From NCBI GenBank assembly GCA_945952445.1, contig CAMFIG010000016.1, forward strand, positions 1 to 41,725: a stretch of 41,725 bases of DNA, given 5' to 3'. Position numbers and translations under genes: made by a program. Source of the stretch: an uncultured Chlamydiae bacterium. Lineage in GTDB: Bacteria; Chlamydiota; Chlamydiia; Chlamydiales; Rhabdochlamydiaceae. This document shows, one piece after another, positions 16,633-25,123 of the stretch; position 1 is the first letter of the stretch, and each line of letters opens with the position of its first letter. Under the pieces are notes generated by a model. The model saw only the letters and a list, made by a program, of their open reading frames with translations, made no database searches and was not told the DNA's origin.

Positions 16633-19152
16633 TTGGCTAAAAACTTAAAACTCAACATTAAAAATGCACAACTTGCCGAAGCATTAAAGCTCAATCCTCC
16701 TAAAAGACCGGCGGTAAAAAAAGAGAAGAAAGCTCCCGAGGCTGAACCTCCGGCAGCTCCTCAGCCTGTACCTGTAGAAGAAGCTCCCATAGTTGCAGTC
16801 GAACCTCCAGCTCCAGTTCCCGCGCCCATTCCTGCGCCGATTCCTGAAAAAGTAGAAGCGACGCCAGCTGCTCCTAAGAGACCTGAGCTCCCTTCTTATG
16901 TTAAACTTGCAGGATCTCAAGGCTCTTCAACAGAAAGAAGATTCACGCCAAGAAGAGACGAAGGCGAACGGCGCTATCCAGATAGCAGAGGGCCTTATCA
17001 AAGACCTCCCTACCGCCCCGGTGGCGCACCAGGTCAAAAACCTCCATTTCCAGGAGCTCGGCCTCCTTTCCGAAAAGAAGCTATGGATTTTCGCAAACCT
17101 CTCCCTCCGATGAAAGAACCTCCAGTTGCTAAAGAAATCCCTCAACAACAGCAGCACCACCACAAAAAATCCACTGTTTTTGGCGGAGAATCGGAAGAAG
17201 CTGCAGCAAAGAAAGCCGCACTAAGCAAAGACATAAAGGCAATTAAGAAGCAACCATCTAAAACATTCGATTCACGCGCCCGCCAAGGATTAAGAGACGA
17301 CGATGATGAGATATGGAGAAGAAGAAAAGCTCCTAAAATGAAGTCGCAAATCCAGGAAGAGGTCATAAGGCCAAAAAACCTCAAGATCCGCCTTCCAATT
17401 ATGGTGAAAGACCTAGCTGCAGAAATGAAACTCAAAGCATCGCAACTCATCGCAAAGCTTTTCATGCAGGGAGTGATTATCACTTTAAATGATTACTTAG
17501 ACGATGAAACTACAGTGCAACTCCTCGGCCATGAGTTTGAGTGCGAAATCACTATCGACACAAAAGAAGAAGAGAGAATTAAAGTCACAGGAAAAACAAT
17601 TAAACAGGAAGTGGCAGACACTCCGGAAGATTCTTTAGTTTTACGTCCTCCTGTTGTCACATTTATGGGACACGTCGACCATGGCAAAACAAGTCTCATC
17701 GACAAAATTCGGCAATCCAATCTCGCTGCTGAAGAAGCGGGAGCTATCACACAGCACATTGGAGCTTTTAAATGCCATACACAGGTAGGCGATATCACTA
17801 TTTTGGATACGCCTGGCCACGAAGCATTTTCTGCAATGAGGTCTCGAGGAGCCGACGTCACAGATATCGTCGTATTGGTAGTCGCCGGGGATGAAGGGAT
17901 TAAAGCACAAACTGTAGAAGCTATTCAACAAGCTCAGCAAGCTCATGTTCCTATTGTTGTAGCGATTAACAAATGCGACAAACCGAGCTTCAATGCAGAA
18001 ACTGTATATCGACAGCTCGCCGACCAAAACTTGCTTCCCGAAGCTTGGGGCGGAACGATTATTACTGTCAATTGTTCAGCTGTTTCCGGACAAGGGATTA
18101 AAGAGCTTTTGGAAATGCTTGCTCTGCAAGCAGAAATTTTAGAGCTAAAGGCCAACCCTAATACACGAGCCAGAGGATCTGTGATAGAATCAGAGATGCA
18201 CAAAGGCCTCGGGGTTGTGGCGACTATCCTCGTCCAGAATGGAACCCTACGCCTTGGAGACGCTCTCGTCTTTGATCAGTTCTATGCGCGGATTAAAACC
18301 ATGCACGATGAATATGGGAAAGAACTCCAGGAAGCACCACCTTCTACCCCGGTAAAAATCACCGGGATGTCAGGCCTTCCAGATGCGGGCAGTGAATTCG
18401 TCGTAGTCAAGGATGAAAAAGAAGCTAGAGATATTTCCCAAAAAAGAAATGAAGGGCAAAAACACACTTTATTGCAACAAGCCAAGAAAACCTCTCTTGA
18501 AAACATCCTGCAGCAAAAAGCAGAATCGGGATCGAGAAAGACACTTAACTTGATCTTAAAGGCTGATGTCCAAGGATCTTTAGAAGCGCTTAAAACGTCC
18601 TTACGCAAGATTCCTTCAAAAAAAGTAGATCTCATCTTTGTTTCAGAGGGAGTTGGAGAGATTTCCGAATCGGATATCCAATTCGCTATGACTTCAAAAG
18701 CTACGATCCTCGGGTTCCATACACAAATTGAAAGCCATGCAGAAAATTTGATTAAACAACATAAGATCAATATCTGTGCACATGACATCATCTATCATGC
18801 TGTAGACGAAGTCAAAGAACTTATGCTTGCTCTTCTCGATAAAATCCCTCAAGAAAATGAAGCGGGATCCGCTCTTGTAAAAACTGTTTTCAAATCCTCT
18901 CAGCTTGGAAATATTGCAGGATGCCAAGTCTCAGAAGGTACAATTCGCAGAAATAGCCATGTGCGCGTAGTTCGCAATCGAGAAGTAGTTTGGAAAGGAG
19001 GCATCAGTTCCTTGAAACGGGTTAAAGAAGATGTACGCGAAGTATCCAAGGGGCTTGAATGCGGAATCGTGCTCCAAGGGTTTTCCGATGTCAAAGAGGG
19101 CGATATCCTCCAAGCTTTTGATGTGACCTATTTACAACAAACTTTGGAATAA
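16633..19152 (+). CDS. infB: Translation initiation factor IF-2
   Basis: GTPase that brings initiator tRNA to the 30S subunit. It has 839 residues. The N-terminal ~240 are low complexity, first Pro/Ala/Val/Glu-rich (about 25-85) and then Arg/Pro/Gln/Lys-rich, a variable region usual for IF-2. The IF2_N-like segment (about 250-310) precedes the G domain with GHVDHGKT at residues 346-353, DTPGHEAF and NKCDKP. The later beta-barrel and C-terminal domains carry [12 protein letters not shown] and the [11 protein letters not shown] pattern. The start is TTG at 16633, giving Met-Ala-Lys-Asn-Leu-Lys; AGGA lies eight bases upstream. The gene is coupled to nusA and rbfA. Confidence 0.97.
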   Translation: MAKNLKLNIKNAQLAEALKLNPPKRPAVKKEKKAPEAEPPAAPQPVPVEEAPIVAVEPPAPVPAPIPAPIPEKVEATPAAPKRPELPSYVKLAGSQGSSTERRFTPRRDEGERRYPDSRGPYQRPPYRPGGAPGQKPPFPGARPPFRKEAMDFRKPLPPMKEPPVAKEIPQQQQHHHKKSTVFGGESEEAAAKKAALSKDIKAIKKQPSKTFDSRARQGLRDDDDEIWRRRKAPKMKSQIQEEVIRPKNLKIRLPIMVKDLAAEMKLKASQLIAKLFMQGVIITLNDYLDDETTVQLLGHEFECEITIDTKEEERIKVTGKTIKQEVADTPEDSLVLRPPVVTFMGHVDHGKTSLIDKIRQSNLAAEEAGAITQHIGAFKCHTQVGDITILDTPGHEAFSAMRSRGADVTDIVVLVVAGDEGIKAQTVEAIQQAQQAHVPIVVAINKCDKPSFNAETVYRQLADQNLLPEAWGGTIITVNCSAVSGQGIKELLEMLALQAEILELKANPNTRARGSVIESEMHKGLGVVATILVQNGTLRLGDALVFDQFYARIKTMHDEYGKELQEAPPSTPVKITGMSGLPDAGSEFVVVKDEKEARDISQKRNEGQKHTLLQQAKKTSLENILQQKAESGSRKTLNLILKADVQGSLEALKTSLRKIPSKKVDLIFVSEGVGEISESDIQFAMTSKATILGFHTQIESHAENLIKQHKINICAHDIIYHAVDEVKELMLALLDKIPQENEAGSALVKTVFKSSQLGNIAGCQVSEGTIRRNSHVRVVRNREVVWKGGISSLKRVKEDVREVSKGLECGIVLQGFSDVKEGDILQAFDVTYLQQTLE

Positions 19153-19156
19153 CTCT

Positions 19157-19543
19157 ATGACAAAAAAACGTGTCGAACGGTTAAACTCGCTTCTTAAAGA
19201 GGTGATTTCTGAGGTTGTCACCCGCGAGGTGAGGGACCCTAGAATGGCCCCGTTGATAACTATTACCTCTGTTGACATCACAGCAGACTTGCGCCATGCA
19301 AAAGTCTACATTAGCGTGATTGGAACACAGCAACAAAAAGAACAAACCTTGCAAGCTCTTCAATCAGCTGCAGGGTTTGTCGCTATCCTTGCATCGAAAA
19401 AAGTGGTGATGCGTTATTTCCCTGCTTTAACATTTAAACTCGATGATTCAGCGGAAAAACACATACGCATTGAAACCTTGCTTGGAAAAATCCACAAAGA
19501 ACAACAATCTAGAAAGATCGAACCCGATGAAGAATCCCACTGA
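19157..19543 (+). CDS. rbfA: Ribosome-binding factor A
   Basis: Helps mature the 30S subunit, acting near the 5' helix of 16S rRNA. The 128 residues fit, with the typical N-terminus RVERLNSLLKEVISEVVTRE followed by VRDPRM and the KH-like core ITSVDITADLRHAKVYISV. It starts four bases after the infB stop and its end overlaps truB by 17 bases. The infB-rbfA-truB order is widely conserved. Confidence 0.95.
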   Translation: MTKKRVERLNSLLKEVISEVVTREVRDPRMAPLITITSVDITADLRHAKVYISVIGTQQQKEQTLQALQSAAGFVAILASKKVVMRYFPALTFKLDDSAEKHIRIETLLGKIHKEQQSRKIEPDEESH

Positions 19544-20213
19544 AACAGCCGGCATTTTGCTTGTCAATAAACCAAAAGGCAAAACTTCTTTTAGCCTAGT
19601 CTCCGCTTTGCGCCGCATGTATGGCATCCAAAAAATTGGCCATGCAGGCACTTTGGATCCTTTTGCTACTGGCGTCATGATCATGCTCGTAGGCAAAGAG
19701 TACACCCGTCTTTCCGATCGTTTTCTGAATCAAGATAAAGAATACATCGCTACTTTACGCCTCGGGATACGCACAGATTCCTTCGACTGCGAAGGACAGG
19801 TAGAATCTTCTTCAGATCTCGTCCCTACAGAACAAGAAATCCTCAATGTAATCCCCCGCTTCCAAGGAAAAATCCTACAAACTCCCCCCATGTTTTCCGC
19901 TAAAAAAGTGCAAGGAAAAAAACTCTATGAGCTAGCCAGAAAGGGGATTTCCATTGAAAGAGAAGCCAAAGAGGTCGAACTAACAATCCGTATACTCAGC
20001 TATGAATATCCCTACCTCTCTTTGCATGTCCAATGCTCTAAGGGAACCTATATCCGAAGCCTTGCCGATGATATAGGGCTTGCCCTTGGCTGTGGAGCGC
20101 ACTTAAGCGACTTAACGAGAACTCGATGCGGGCCCTTTCATATCGGCGATTGCGTCGAGGGGAGCCTTTTAACGCAACCCGGACTTCTTCCTCTAAAGCG
20201 ACTTACGATTTAA
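19527..20213 (+). CDS. truB: tRNA pseudouridine-55 synthase TruB
   Basis: Converts U55 in the T loop of most tRNAs to pseudouridine. The N-terminus reads LLVNKPKGKTSF, and GHAGTLDPFATGVM contains the catalytic aspartate at residue 44. The later GTYIRSLADDIG is the second family signature. The ATG at 19527 gives 228 residues beginning directly at the TruB fold. An in-frame start at 19443 would add 28 residues encoded within rbfA and unlike TruB. The C-terminus is short and lacks an appreciable PUA-like extension. In Chlamydia I recall ribF between truB and ychF; it is absent here. Confidence 0.95.
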   Translation: MKNPTETAGILLVNKPKGKTSFSLVSALRRMYGIQKIGHAGTLDPFATGVMIMLVGKEYTRLSDRFLNQDKEYIATLRLGIRTDSFDCEGQVESSSDLVPTEQEILNVIPRFQGKILQTPPMFSAKKVQGKKLYELARKGISIEREAKEVELTIRILSYEYPYLSLHVQCSKGTYIRSLADDIGLALGCGAHLSDLTRTRCGPFHIGDCVEGSLLTQPGLLPLKRLTI

Positions 20214-20248
20214 AGAAAAAATTCCAATATCTTTTATCCTCCCGTTTC

Positions 20249-20257
20249 TGCTATACT
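20249..20257 (+). promoter_or_regulatory. Extended -10 promoter for ychF
   Basis: TGCTATACT is an extended -10 (TG, one base, TATACT). The start would fall near 20264, before GAGGAG at 20272 and the ATG at 20284. No good -35 is seen, which an extended -10 can tolerate. The same nine bases occur at 35415. Confidence 0.5.
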
Positions 20258-20283
20258 TTTTCCTTTCCATAGAGGAGAAATAC

Positions 20284-21378
20284 ATGGCCGGACTATCTTG
20301 TGGCATCGTAGGCTTGCCCAACGTCGGGAAATCGACACTTTTTAACGCTTTGACACGCAAAGCCGCTGCGGCTGCGAATTACCCCTTTTGCACAATTGAC
20401 CCCAATATTGGCATTGTTGACGTTCCAGACCCTCGCTTGCCTGTTCTTTCTAAGATCTCAGGAAGTAAGAAAATCATCCCAGCCTCGGTGACATTTGTCG
20501 ACATCGCAGGGCTTGTCAAAGGGGCTTCGGAAGGACAGGGCCTTGGCAACCAATTCCTCTCCAACATCCGAGAAACCGATGCTATTGTCTATGTCGTCCG
20601 GTGCTTTGAAGACGCCGATGTAGTCCACGTGGAAGGGAAAGTCGATCCGATCGCCGATATTGAAATCATCCAAACTGAGCTTATTTTATCTGACCTCCAG
20701 ATGGCTGATCAGTCGTTCTCTAGACTGCAAAAACAAGCTAAGGGAAAAAAGGAACTAGTTCCTGTTTTAGACACTCTGCAAAAATGCATCAACCACCTCA
20801 ATGAAAACAAGCCTCTACGCACTCTATCTCTCACTCAAGAAGAATTAGAGCACTTAAGCTCCTACCGGTTTTTAACAAGCAAAAAAGCACTCTACGTCGC
20901 TAATGTCGCCGAAGACTGCTTGCCTTCCTTAGAAAATGAGCATGTCAAAAAAGTCCAAGAATTCGCTAAAGCTGAAGGAAGTCTGGTTGTCCCCATCTGT
21001 GCTAAACTTGAAGAAGAGGTAGCGCAACTCTCCGAAGAAGACGCTAAAGCTTTCCTCCAAGACCTAGGCCTTGCAGAAACAGGTCTCAATCGGCTCATTA
21101 AAGCCAGTTTTTCTATGCTCGACCTGATCACCTATCTCACTACCGGCGAGATCGAAACGAGAGCTTGGACGATTTCCAAGGGAACTCCCGCTGATGAGGC
21201 TGCAGGCAAAATCCACTCCGACATCCAAAAAGGGTTTATCCGAGCAGAAGTTGTTTCCTATGACGATATGGTCACCTATCACGGGCGGGTAGGGGCTAGA
21301 GAAGCAGGTAAGGCCCGTTCCGAAGGCCGCGATTACGTTGTCAAAGATGGCGATGTGATCCTATTTTTTCATCATTGA
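20284..21378 (+). CDS. ychF: Ribosome-associated ATPase YchF (Obg family)
   Basis: Obg-family P-loop protein; studied members prefer ATP over GTP and bind ribosomes. The 364-residue length is standard. Walker A is GLPNVGKST (residues 10-18), followed by [14 protein letters not shown] and the switch segment [20 protein letters not shown]. The C-terminal TGS-like domain ends with [12 protein letters not shown], typical of the family. GAGGAG precedes the ATG. The methyltransferase gene follows one base after its stop, so ychF probably leads a transcript that extends into the two large paralogues downstream. Confidence 0.97.
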   Translation: MAGLSCGIVGLPNVGKSTLFNALTRKAAAAANYPFCTIDPNIGIVDVPDPRLPVLSKISGSKKIIPASVTFVDIAGLVKGASEGQGLGNQFLSNIRETDAIVYVVRCFEDADVVHVEGKVDPIADIEIIQTELILSDLQMADQSFSRLQKQAKGKKELVPVLDTLQKCINHLNENKPLRTLSLTQEELEHLSSYRFLTSKKALYVANVAEDCLPSLENEHVKKVQEFAKAEGSLVVPICAKLEEEVAQLSEEDAKAFLQDLGLAETGLNRLIKASFSMLDLITYLTTGEIETRAWTISKGTPADEAAGKIHSDIQKGFIRAEVVSYDDMVTYHGRVGAREAGKARSEGRDYVVKDGDVILFFHH

Positions 21379-21379
21379 T

Positions 21380-22516
21380 ATGCAAGAACTTTTTGTCACG
21401 TGTCCTCATTTTTTTGAAGAACTCCTCGTTAAGGAGCTCCACGCCCTAGGAATCCAGAGGGTTTTTCCTGGATATTGCGGCGTTTGTATTCCCAAAACCT
21501 TAGAAAACGTCTGGACGGCAAATTACTGTAGCCGCATTGCAACGCGGGTGCTTTGGCCGATTGCCTCCTTTCCTTGTAGAGGGAAAGAAGACCTCTACGC
21601 ACAATGCAAAAAACTACGCTGGAGCGACTACCTTAACTGCAAAAAAACATTTGCTATCGACTCCAACGTGCAGCACCCTACTTTGAAAAATAGTCTCTTT
21701 GCTGCTTTTGTTGTAAAAGATGCCATCTGCGATTGGTTTCGAGAAACCGTCCAAGAAAGACCTTCCATCAACACTGTATCTCCCGACGTGCAATTGAATC
21801 TCTTTATTCAAAAAGGACACGCCAACCTCTATGTGGACACCTCCGGGGCACCTCTCCATAAAAGAGGCTGGCGAAGAATGAATACAGAAGCGACCTTGCA
21901 TGAGTCTCTTGCAGCAGCACTTCTTTTACATACAGGCTATCAACCACACCATACACTATGCGATCCCTGCTGCGGGTCGGGGACTTTCCTTGTCGAAGCT
22001 GCTATGATCGCCACGCATACACCTCCCGGGTTCTTTCGAAAGCAGTGGGGTTTTTTCCATCTACCGGGCTTTCGTCTAGAGGACTGGCTAAGATGGAAAC
22101 AACAAAAAGACCAACAGATAGTCCCTCTCCCTAAAGGGAAAATCATGGGATCGGACAAAAGTAGGGAAGCGATTGACATCTGCTTACAAAACCTCCAAAG
22201 GCTGAGCTTTGGTAAAAACATCGATGTGCGCTACGATGAAATTGCTTACTACAAGCCCAAAGAATCCCCCGATTTCCTCATCACAAATCCCCCCTATGGA
22301 AAAAGGATTGAAGCTTCTGAAAAGCTCTATCTCGAGCTTAGCCAGTTTTTAGATACGTATTGTAAAGCTAGCGTGCAAGCCCATATCCTCTCAAACGCAG
22401 AATCCTCCATCCCCTCTCTTCTACAAAGACCTTCCTTCCAACAATTTTCATTTAAAAATGGCGGCCTGCCAGTTACCTTATACTCTTTTCTTCCTAAGAA
22501 TGCCCTCGAGGTGTAA
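21380..22516 (+). CDS. rlmL: RlmL/YpsC-type 23S rRNA guanine-N2 methyltransferase
   Basis: SAM-dependent methyltransferase expected to modify 23S rRNA (m2G2445 in E. coli numbering). The 378 residues comprise an N-terminal ferredoxin-like/THUMP part (about 1-160) and a Rossmann methyltransferase. DPCCGSGTF (195-203) is the SAM-binding motif and NPPYG (303-307) the catalytic motif for exocyclic amino groups. RGWRR just before the catalytic domain is also typical. It corresponds to the RlmL half only; the RlmK half fused to it in E. coli is missing, as in Bacillus YpsC. It lies one base after ychF and four bases before the first large paralogue. Confidence 0.9.
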   Translation: MQELFVTCPHFFEELLVKELHALGIQRVFPGYCGVCIPKTLENVWTANYCSRIATRVLWPIASFPCRGKEDLYAQCKKLRWSDYLNCKKTFAIDSNVQHPTLKNSLFAAFVVKDAICDWFRETVQERPSINTVSPDVQLNLFIQKGHANLYVDTSGAPLHKRGWRRMNTEATLHESLAAALLLHTGYQPHHTLCDPCCGSGTFLVEAAMIATHTPPGFFRKQWGFFHLPGFRLEDWLRWKQQKDQQIVPLPKGKIMGSDKSREAIDICLQNLQRLSFGKNIDVRYDEIAYYKPKESPDFLITNPPYGKRIEASEKLYLELSQFLDTYCKASVQAHILSNAESSIPSLLQRPSFQQFSFKNGGLPVTLYSFLPKNALEV

Positions 22517-22519
22517 GGG

Positions 22520-25123
22520 ATGGCGATTAGAATATTGCCTCACCAGCCCTTTACAGGCTGGAATGGCCACTCAATAAAAGACTGTTCTATTTCTGTCTCT
22601 GCCATGCAGATCTTGCTGAATGGATGCCCTCAAAGCCAGATGGTAAAAACACTAAAAGACAAAATAACATCTTATCATCCTTGTCTGCTAATAACCAATC
22701 CGCTCTTCCAGCTTTTTTGCCAAACGATGCAAAAAGCATATCATCTGCGCCCCCTTAAGGATGATCAATTGTCTTTTTTTGAACAGGCTCTCTTCATTAC
22801 CGAAAGAATCCATACAACACCCAATGAATCCATCAAAGATATTTTACTCTTGCTAGCAACGCTTCCTACTGAAAAAAGAGAAGAAATTCTTTCCTGCTGC
22901 ACCGATCTTTATGTGGGAGGGAAAGGAGGAATACAGCTTTTGCAAGAGCTCATCTCTCTTGGCAGCTCAAGCCTTAAAACCTGTATGCTAGCCCGCAAAA
23001 TCTTTTCCGGTAGAGTCGATTATTATGGGAGCTCTTATCGCCTGGTTCTACCGGCTACCGCTGAAGGATCAACGGTCAGCTACATTCCTCATGAATTGCG
23101 ACACCTTGGGTCAGTAATTCATCTACCTTATGATTTCGATGCCATAAACATTCTTCGCAGATTAAACTCCTTTCCTGAAGAACAACGAGAGGAAATCGTC
23201 AATCTCACCTTCGATTTTAGATATACCGATGGAGAGCATTTACCTCAGCTTTTAAGAGAGATCGGATCAATCCCCTCCTCTCAGAGAGGCGAGATACTTT
23301 CTCTTACCTCAAAAATCTTTAGAGCCGGCCATGCGCACACTAATTTTCCTTCTTTTTTAAAACAGATCGCTCCTACATTACTTAAACTCCCTCAGACAGA
23401 AAGAGCGGAACTTATCGAATGTTACATCCTGATTGCATCCCCCATCTGCGTTAATAACTACTTCGTATCATCAAAAGAAATTTTTCATCAGGTTGAAATT
23501 TTAGCCAATCTCCCTCAAGCTCAGAGAAAAGAAGTGGCGAAACTAGCCCACTCCTGTCGATCTGCCTATCCGGCAATCTACCACATGGCAGCGTTGCTCG
23601 CATTTCTCTCTTCAACTCCAGAAGAACATCGAGAATCTATCGCAGAAATATTCAAACAGCCTATTTCGTCGCATGCCAAACAAAACACACTCAAAATATT
23701 AGAATATCTGCCACCAAATCCACATGTAGTATCTACCGTTCTCGAGATAGCTTCTAACAGAACTCCTCAGACCTCGGAATTCGAACTCTTCAACCAGATC
23801 TTCCAGAGCTATCCCGCCTTAGCGCCTCCTATTCACGCTCATATTTTTGACCGATTGCTCCGAGAAATGCCAAATCCTGAAAAATCTTCAGCATGGGCCC
23901 GGCGTATATTTGATCACGCACAAGAACTTCATATCTCAACAACAAGTCCTGAATATGCATACCTTCATGTAGTCATCGAAGCTGCAAACAACCGCTCCAA
24001 TCCGAAAAATCCATATGCAGTCTATGCAAAAGCCAAAAAATACTCAGAAGTTCTTACTCCTTCCGTGAAACGAACACAACAACGGTATGGTGACAGCCTT
24101 TATACTCTCTTACCCGGCAAAGAGCTGCCTATATACCAGCATCAGATCCCTGTAAATGCTCTTCCTCAAGGCATCGACAGATCCACTGTAGAAGATCTGT
24201 TTGCAGCATTCGAAAGAAGGATTCAAGCCTCTTTAGAGCATGAACGCCTTCTATCGCACATCCAAGATACCACAGGTTTTTCTTTTATAAGCCACAAAAA
24301 CAACCTGACAAGATGCCCATATCTCCGATCGTTATTTCCTCTTGCTAATGAGACCCATATCTCTTTTCATGGCTCCTGTTATATAGCTATCGTCAAACAC
24401 TTAATAGACCTTCCAGATGATATCTCTGCAGGAGATCTACTCTCATCACGAGAAAAAAGACTCTTGGAGATCTCCTGCTGGATCCGCAATTGTCCAGCAA
24501 GACAATCCGAAGCCATATCCCTTCTCTATGGTTCTCTACCTGTCTCCTACCAATACACCCCAGCAACACAAGACTCATCGGAGGCCTTGCATGTAAAATC
24601 GTTTCTTACGAACACAATCCATAAGGTGTTTCTTGAGATCCTCTCTTCCGATGACTCCTATCTTCGCAAGCTCACCAAAGTAAGAAGCCACGAAGAGATA
24701 GCCCAGCTGAGTCACCAGTCTGTCTTCGTAAAAAACTGTCTCGCTCCTCACATAGGCCTCCAGCACACTCTCTCCTTCGATCTCTCTACAGAAACGCTCT
24801 ACCCTGCTTTGCAAGAGCAGACTCTATCTTCGATGCTCTCTCTTTTTTATAAACATGTCTCTCTGAGTATGTTGACAAGTCCCCTCTTAGAAGCTGTCAA
24901 CACTACCAACGTAGAAGAGCATGAAGAATGGTATCGCCGCTGTATAAAGGTCTTGGATCCAATCGATGCAGAAGAACTCGATAAAGTATGGGATCTTTCT
25001 GATGATGACTCAACCTTTTCCCTTACACAGTATGGGGCTTTGGAGATCTTAAGAAAAGCAGGATTCCTCTCCAAAGAAAATCTGCCGTGGTGGCAATCTA
25101 TTTTTAATCGGAGGCATGTATGA
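22520..25123 (+). CDS. Large repeat protein of unknown function, tandem paralogue A
   Basis: An 867-residue protein with no signal peptide and no transmembrane segments. Residues ~105-420 contain degenerate helical repeats with a shared core, such as LATLPTEKREEIL, LNSFPEEQREEIV, IGSIPSSQRGEIL and LANLPQAQRKEVA, spaced roughly 35-50 residues apart with a gap around 140-215. Residues 488-858 align without gaps to paralogue B (290 of 371 identical by hand count). That region has invariant HISFHG, EKRLLEISCWIRNCPAR, FVKNCLA and HIGLQH segments, so conserved Cys and His residues are present. The start lies four bases after the methyltransferase stop with GAGGTG upstream. I know no family for it. 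Its place before the T3SS operon suggests, but does not show, a secreted effector. Confidence 0.85.
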   Translation: MAIRILPHQPFTGWNGHSIKDCSISVSAMQILLNGCPQSQMVKTLKDKITSYHPCLLITNPLFQLFCQTMQKAYHLRPLKDDQLSFFEQALFITERIHTTPNESIKDILLLLATLPTEKREEILSCCTDLYVGGKGGIQLLQELISLGSSSLKTCMLARKIFSGRVDYYGSSYRLVLPATAEGSTVSYIPHELRHLGSVIHLPYDFDAINILRRLNSFPEEQREEIVNLTFDFRYTDGEHLPQLLREIGSIPSSQRGEILSLTSKIFRAGHAHTNFPSFLKQIAPTLLKLPQTERAELIECYILIASPICVNNYFVSSKEIFHQVEILANLPQAQRKEVAKLAHSCRSAYPAIYHMAALLAFLSSTPEEHRESIAEIFKQPISSHAKQNTLKILEYLPPNPHVVSTVLEIASNRTPQTSEFELFNQIFQSYPALAPPIHAHIFDRLLREMPNPEKSSAWARRIFDHAQELHISTTSPEYAYLHVVIEAANNRSNPKNPYAVYAKAKKYSEVLTPSVKRTQQRYGDSLYTLLPGKELPIYQHQIPVNALPQGIDRSTVEDLFAAFERRIQASLEHERLLSHIQDTTGFSFISHKNNLTRCPYLRSLFPLANETHISFHGSCYIAIVKHLIDLPDDISAGDLLSSREKRLLEISCWIRNCPARQSEAISLLYGSLPVSYQYTPATQDSSEALHVKSFLTNTIHKVFLEILSSDDSYLRKLTKVRSHEEIAQLSHQSVFVKNCLAPHIGLQHTLSFDLSTETLYPALQEQTLSSMLSLFYKHVSLSMLTSPLLEAVNTTNVEEHEEWYRRCIKVLDPIDAEELDKVWDLSDDDSTFSLTQYGALEILRKAGFLSKENLPWWQSIFNRRHV
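23981..25093 (+). repeat. Direct repeat copy 1 (3' part of paralogue A)
   Basis: This segment encodes residues 488-858 of paralogue A and is repeated at 26623-27735 with no insertion or deletion. Protein identity by hand is about 67 percent over the first 150 residues and 86 percent over the last 221. Many base differences are silent third-position changes. Confidence 0.9.

Noticed and set aside
24440-24800. Paralogue C-terminal domain as a NEL ubiquitin ligase
   Set aside because: The helical character is similar, but the Cys-x-Asp catalytic motif and its surroundings are not seen.
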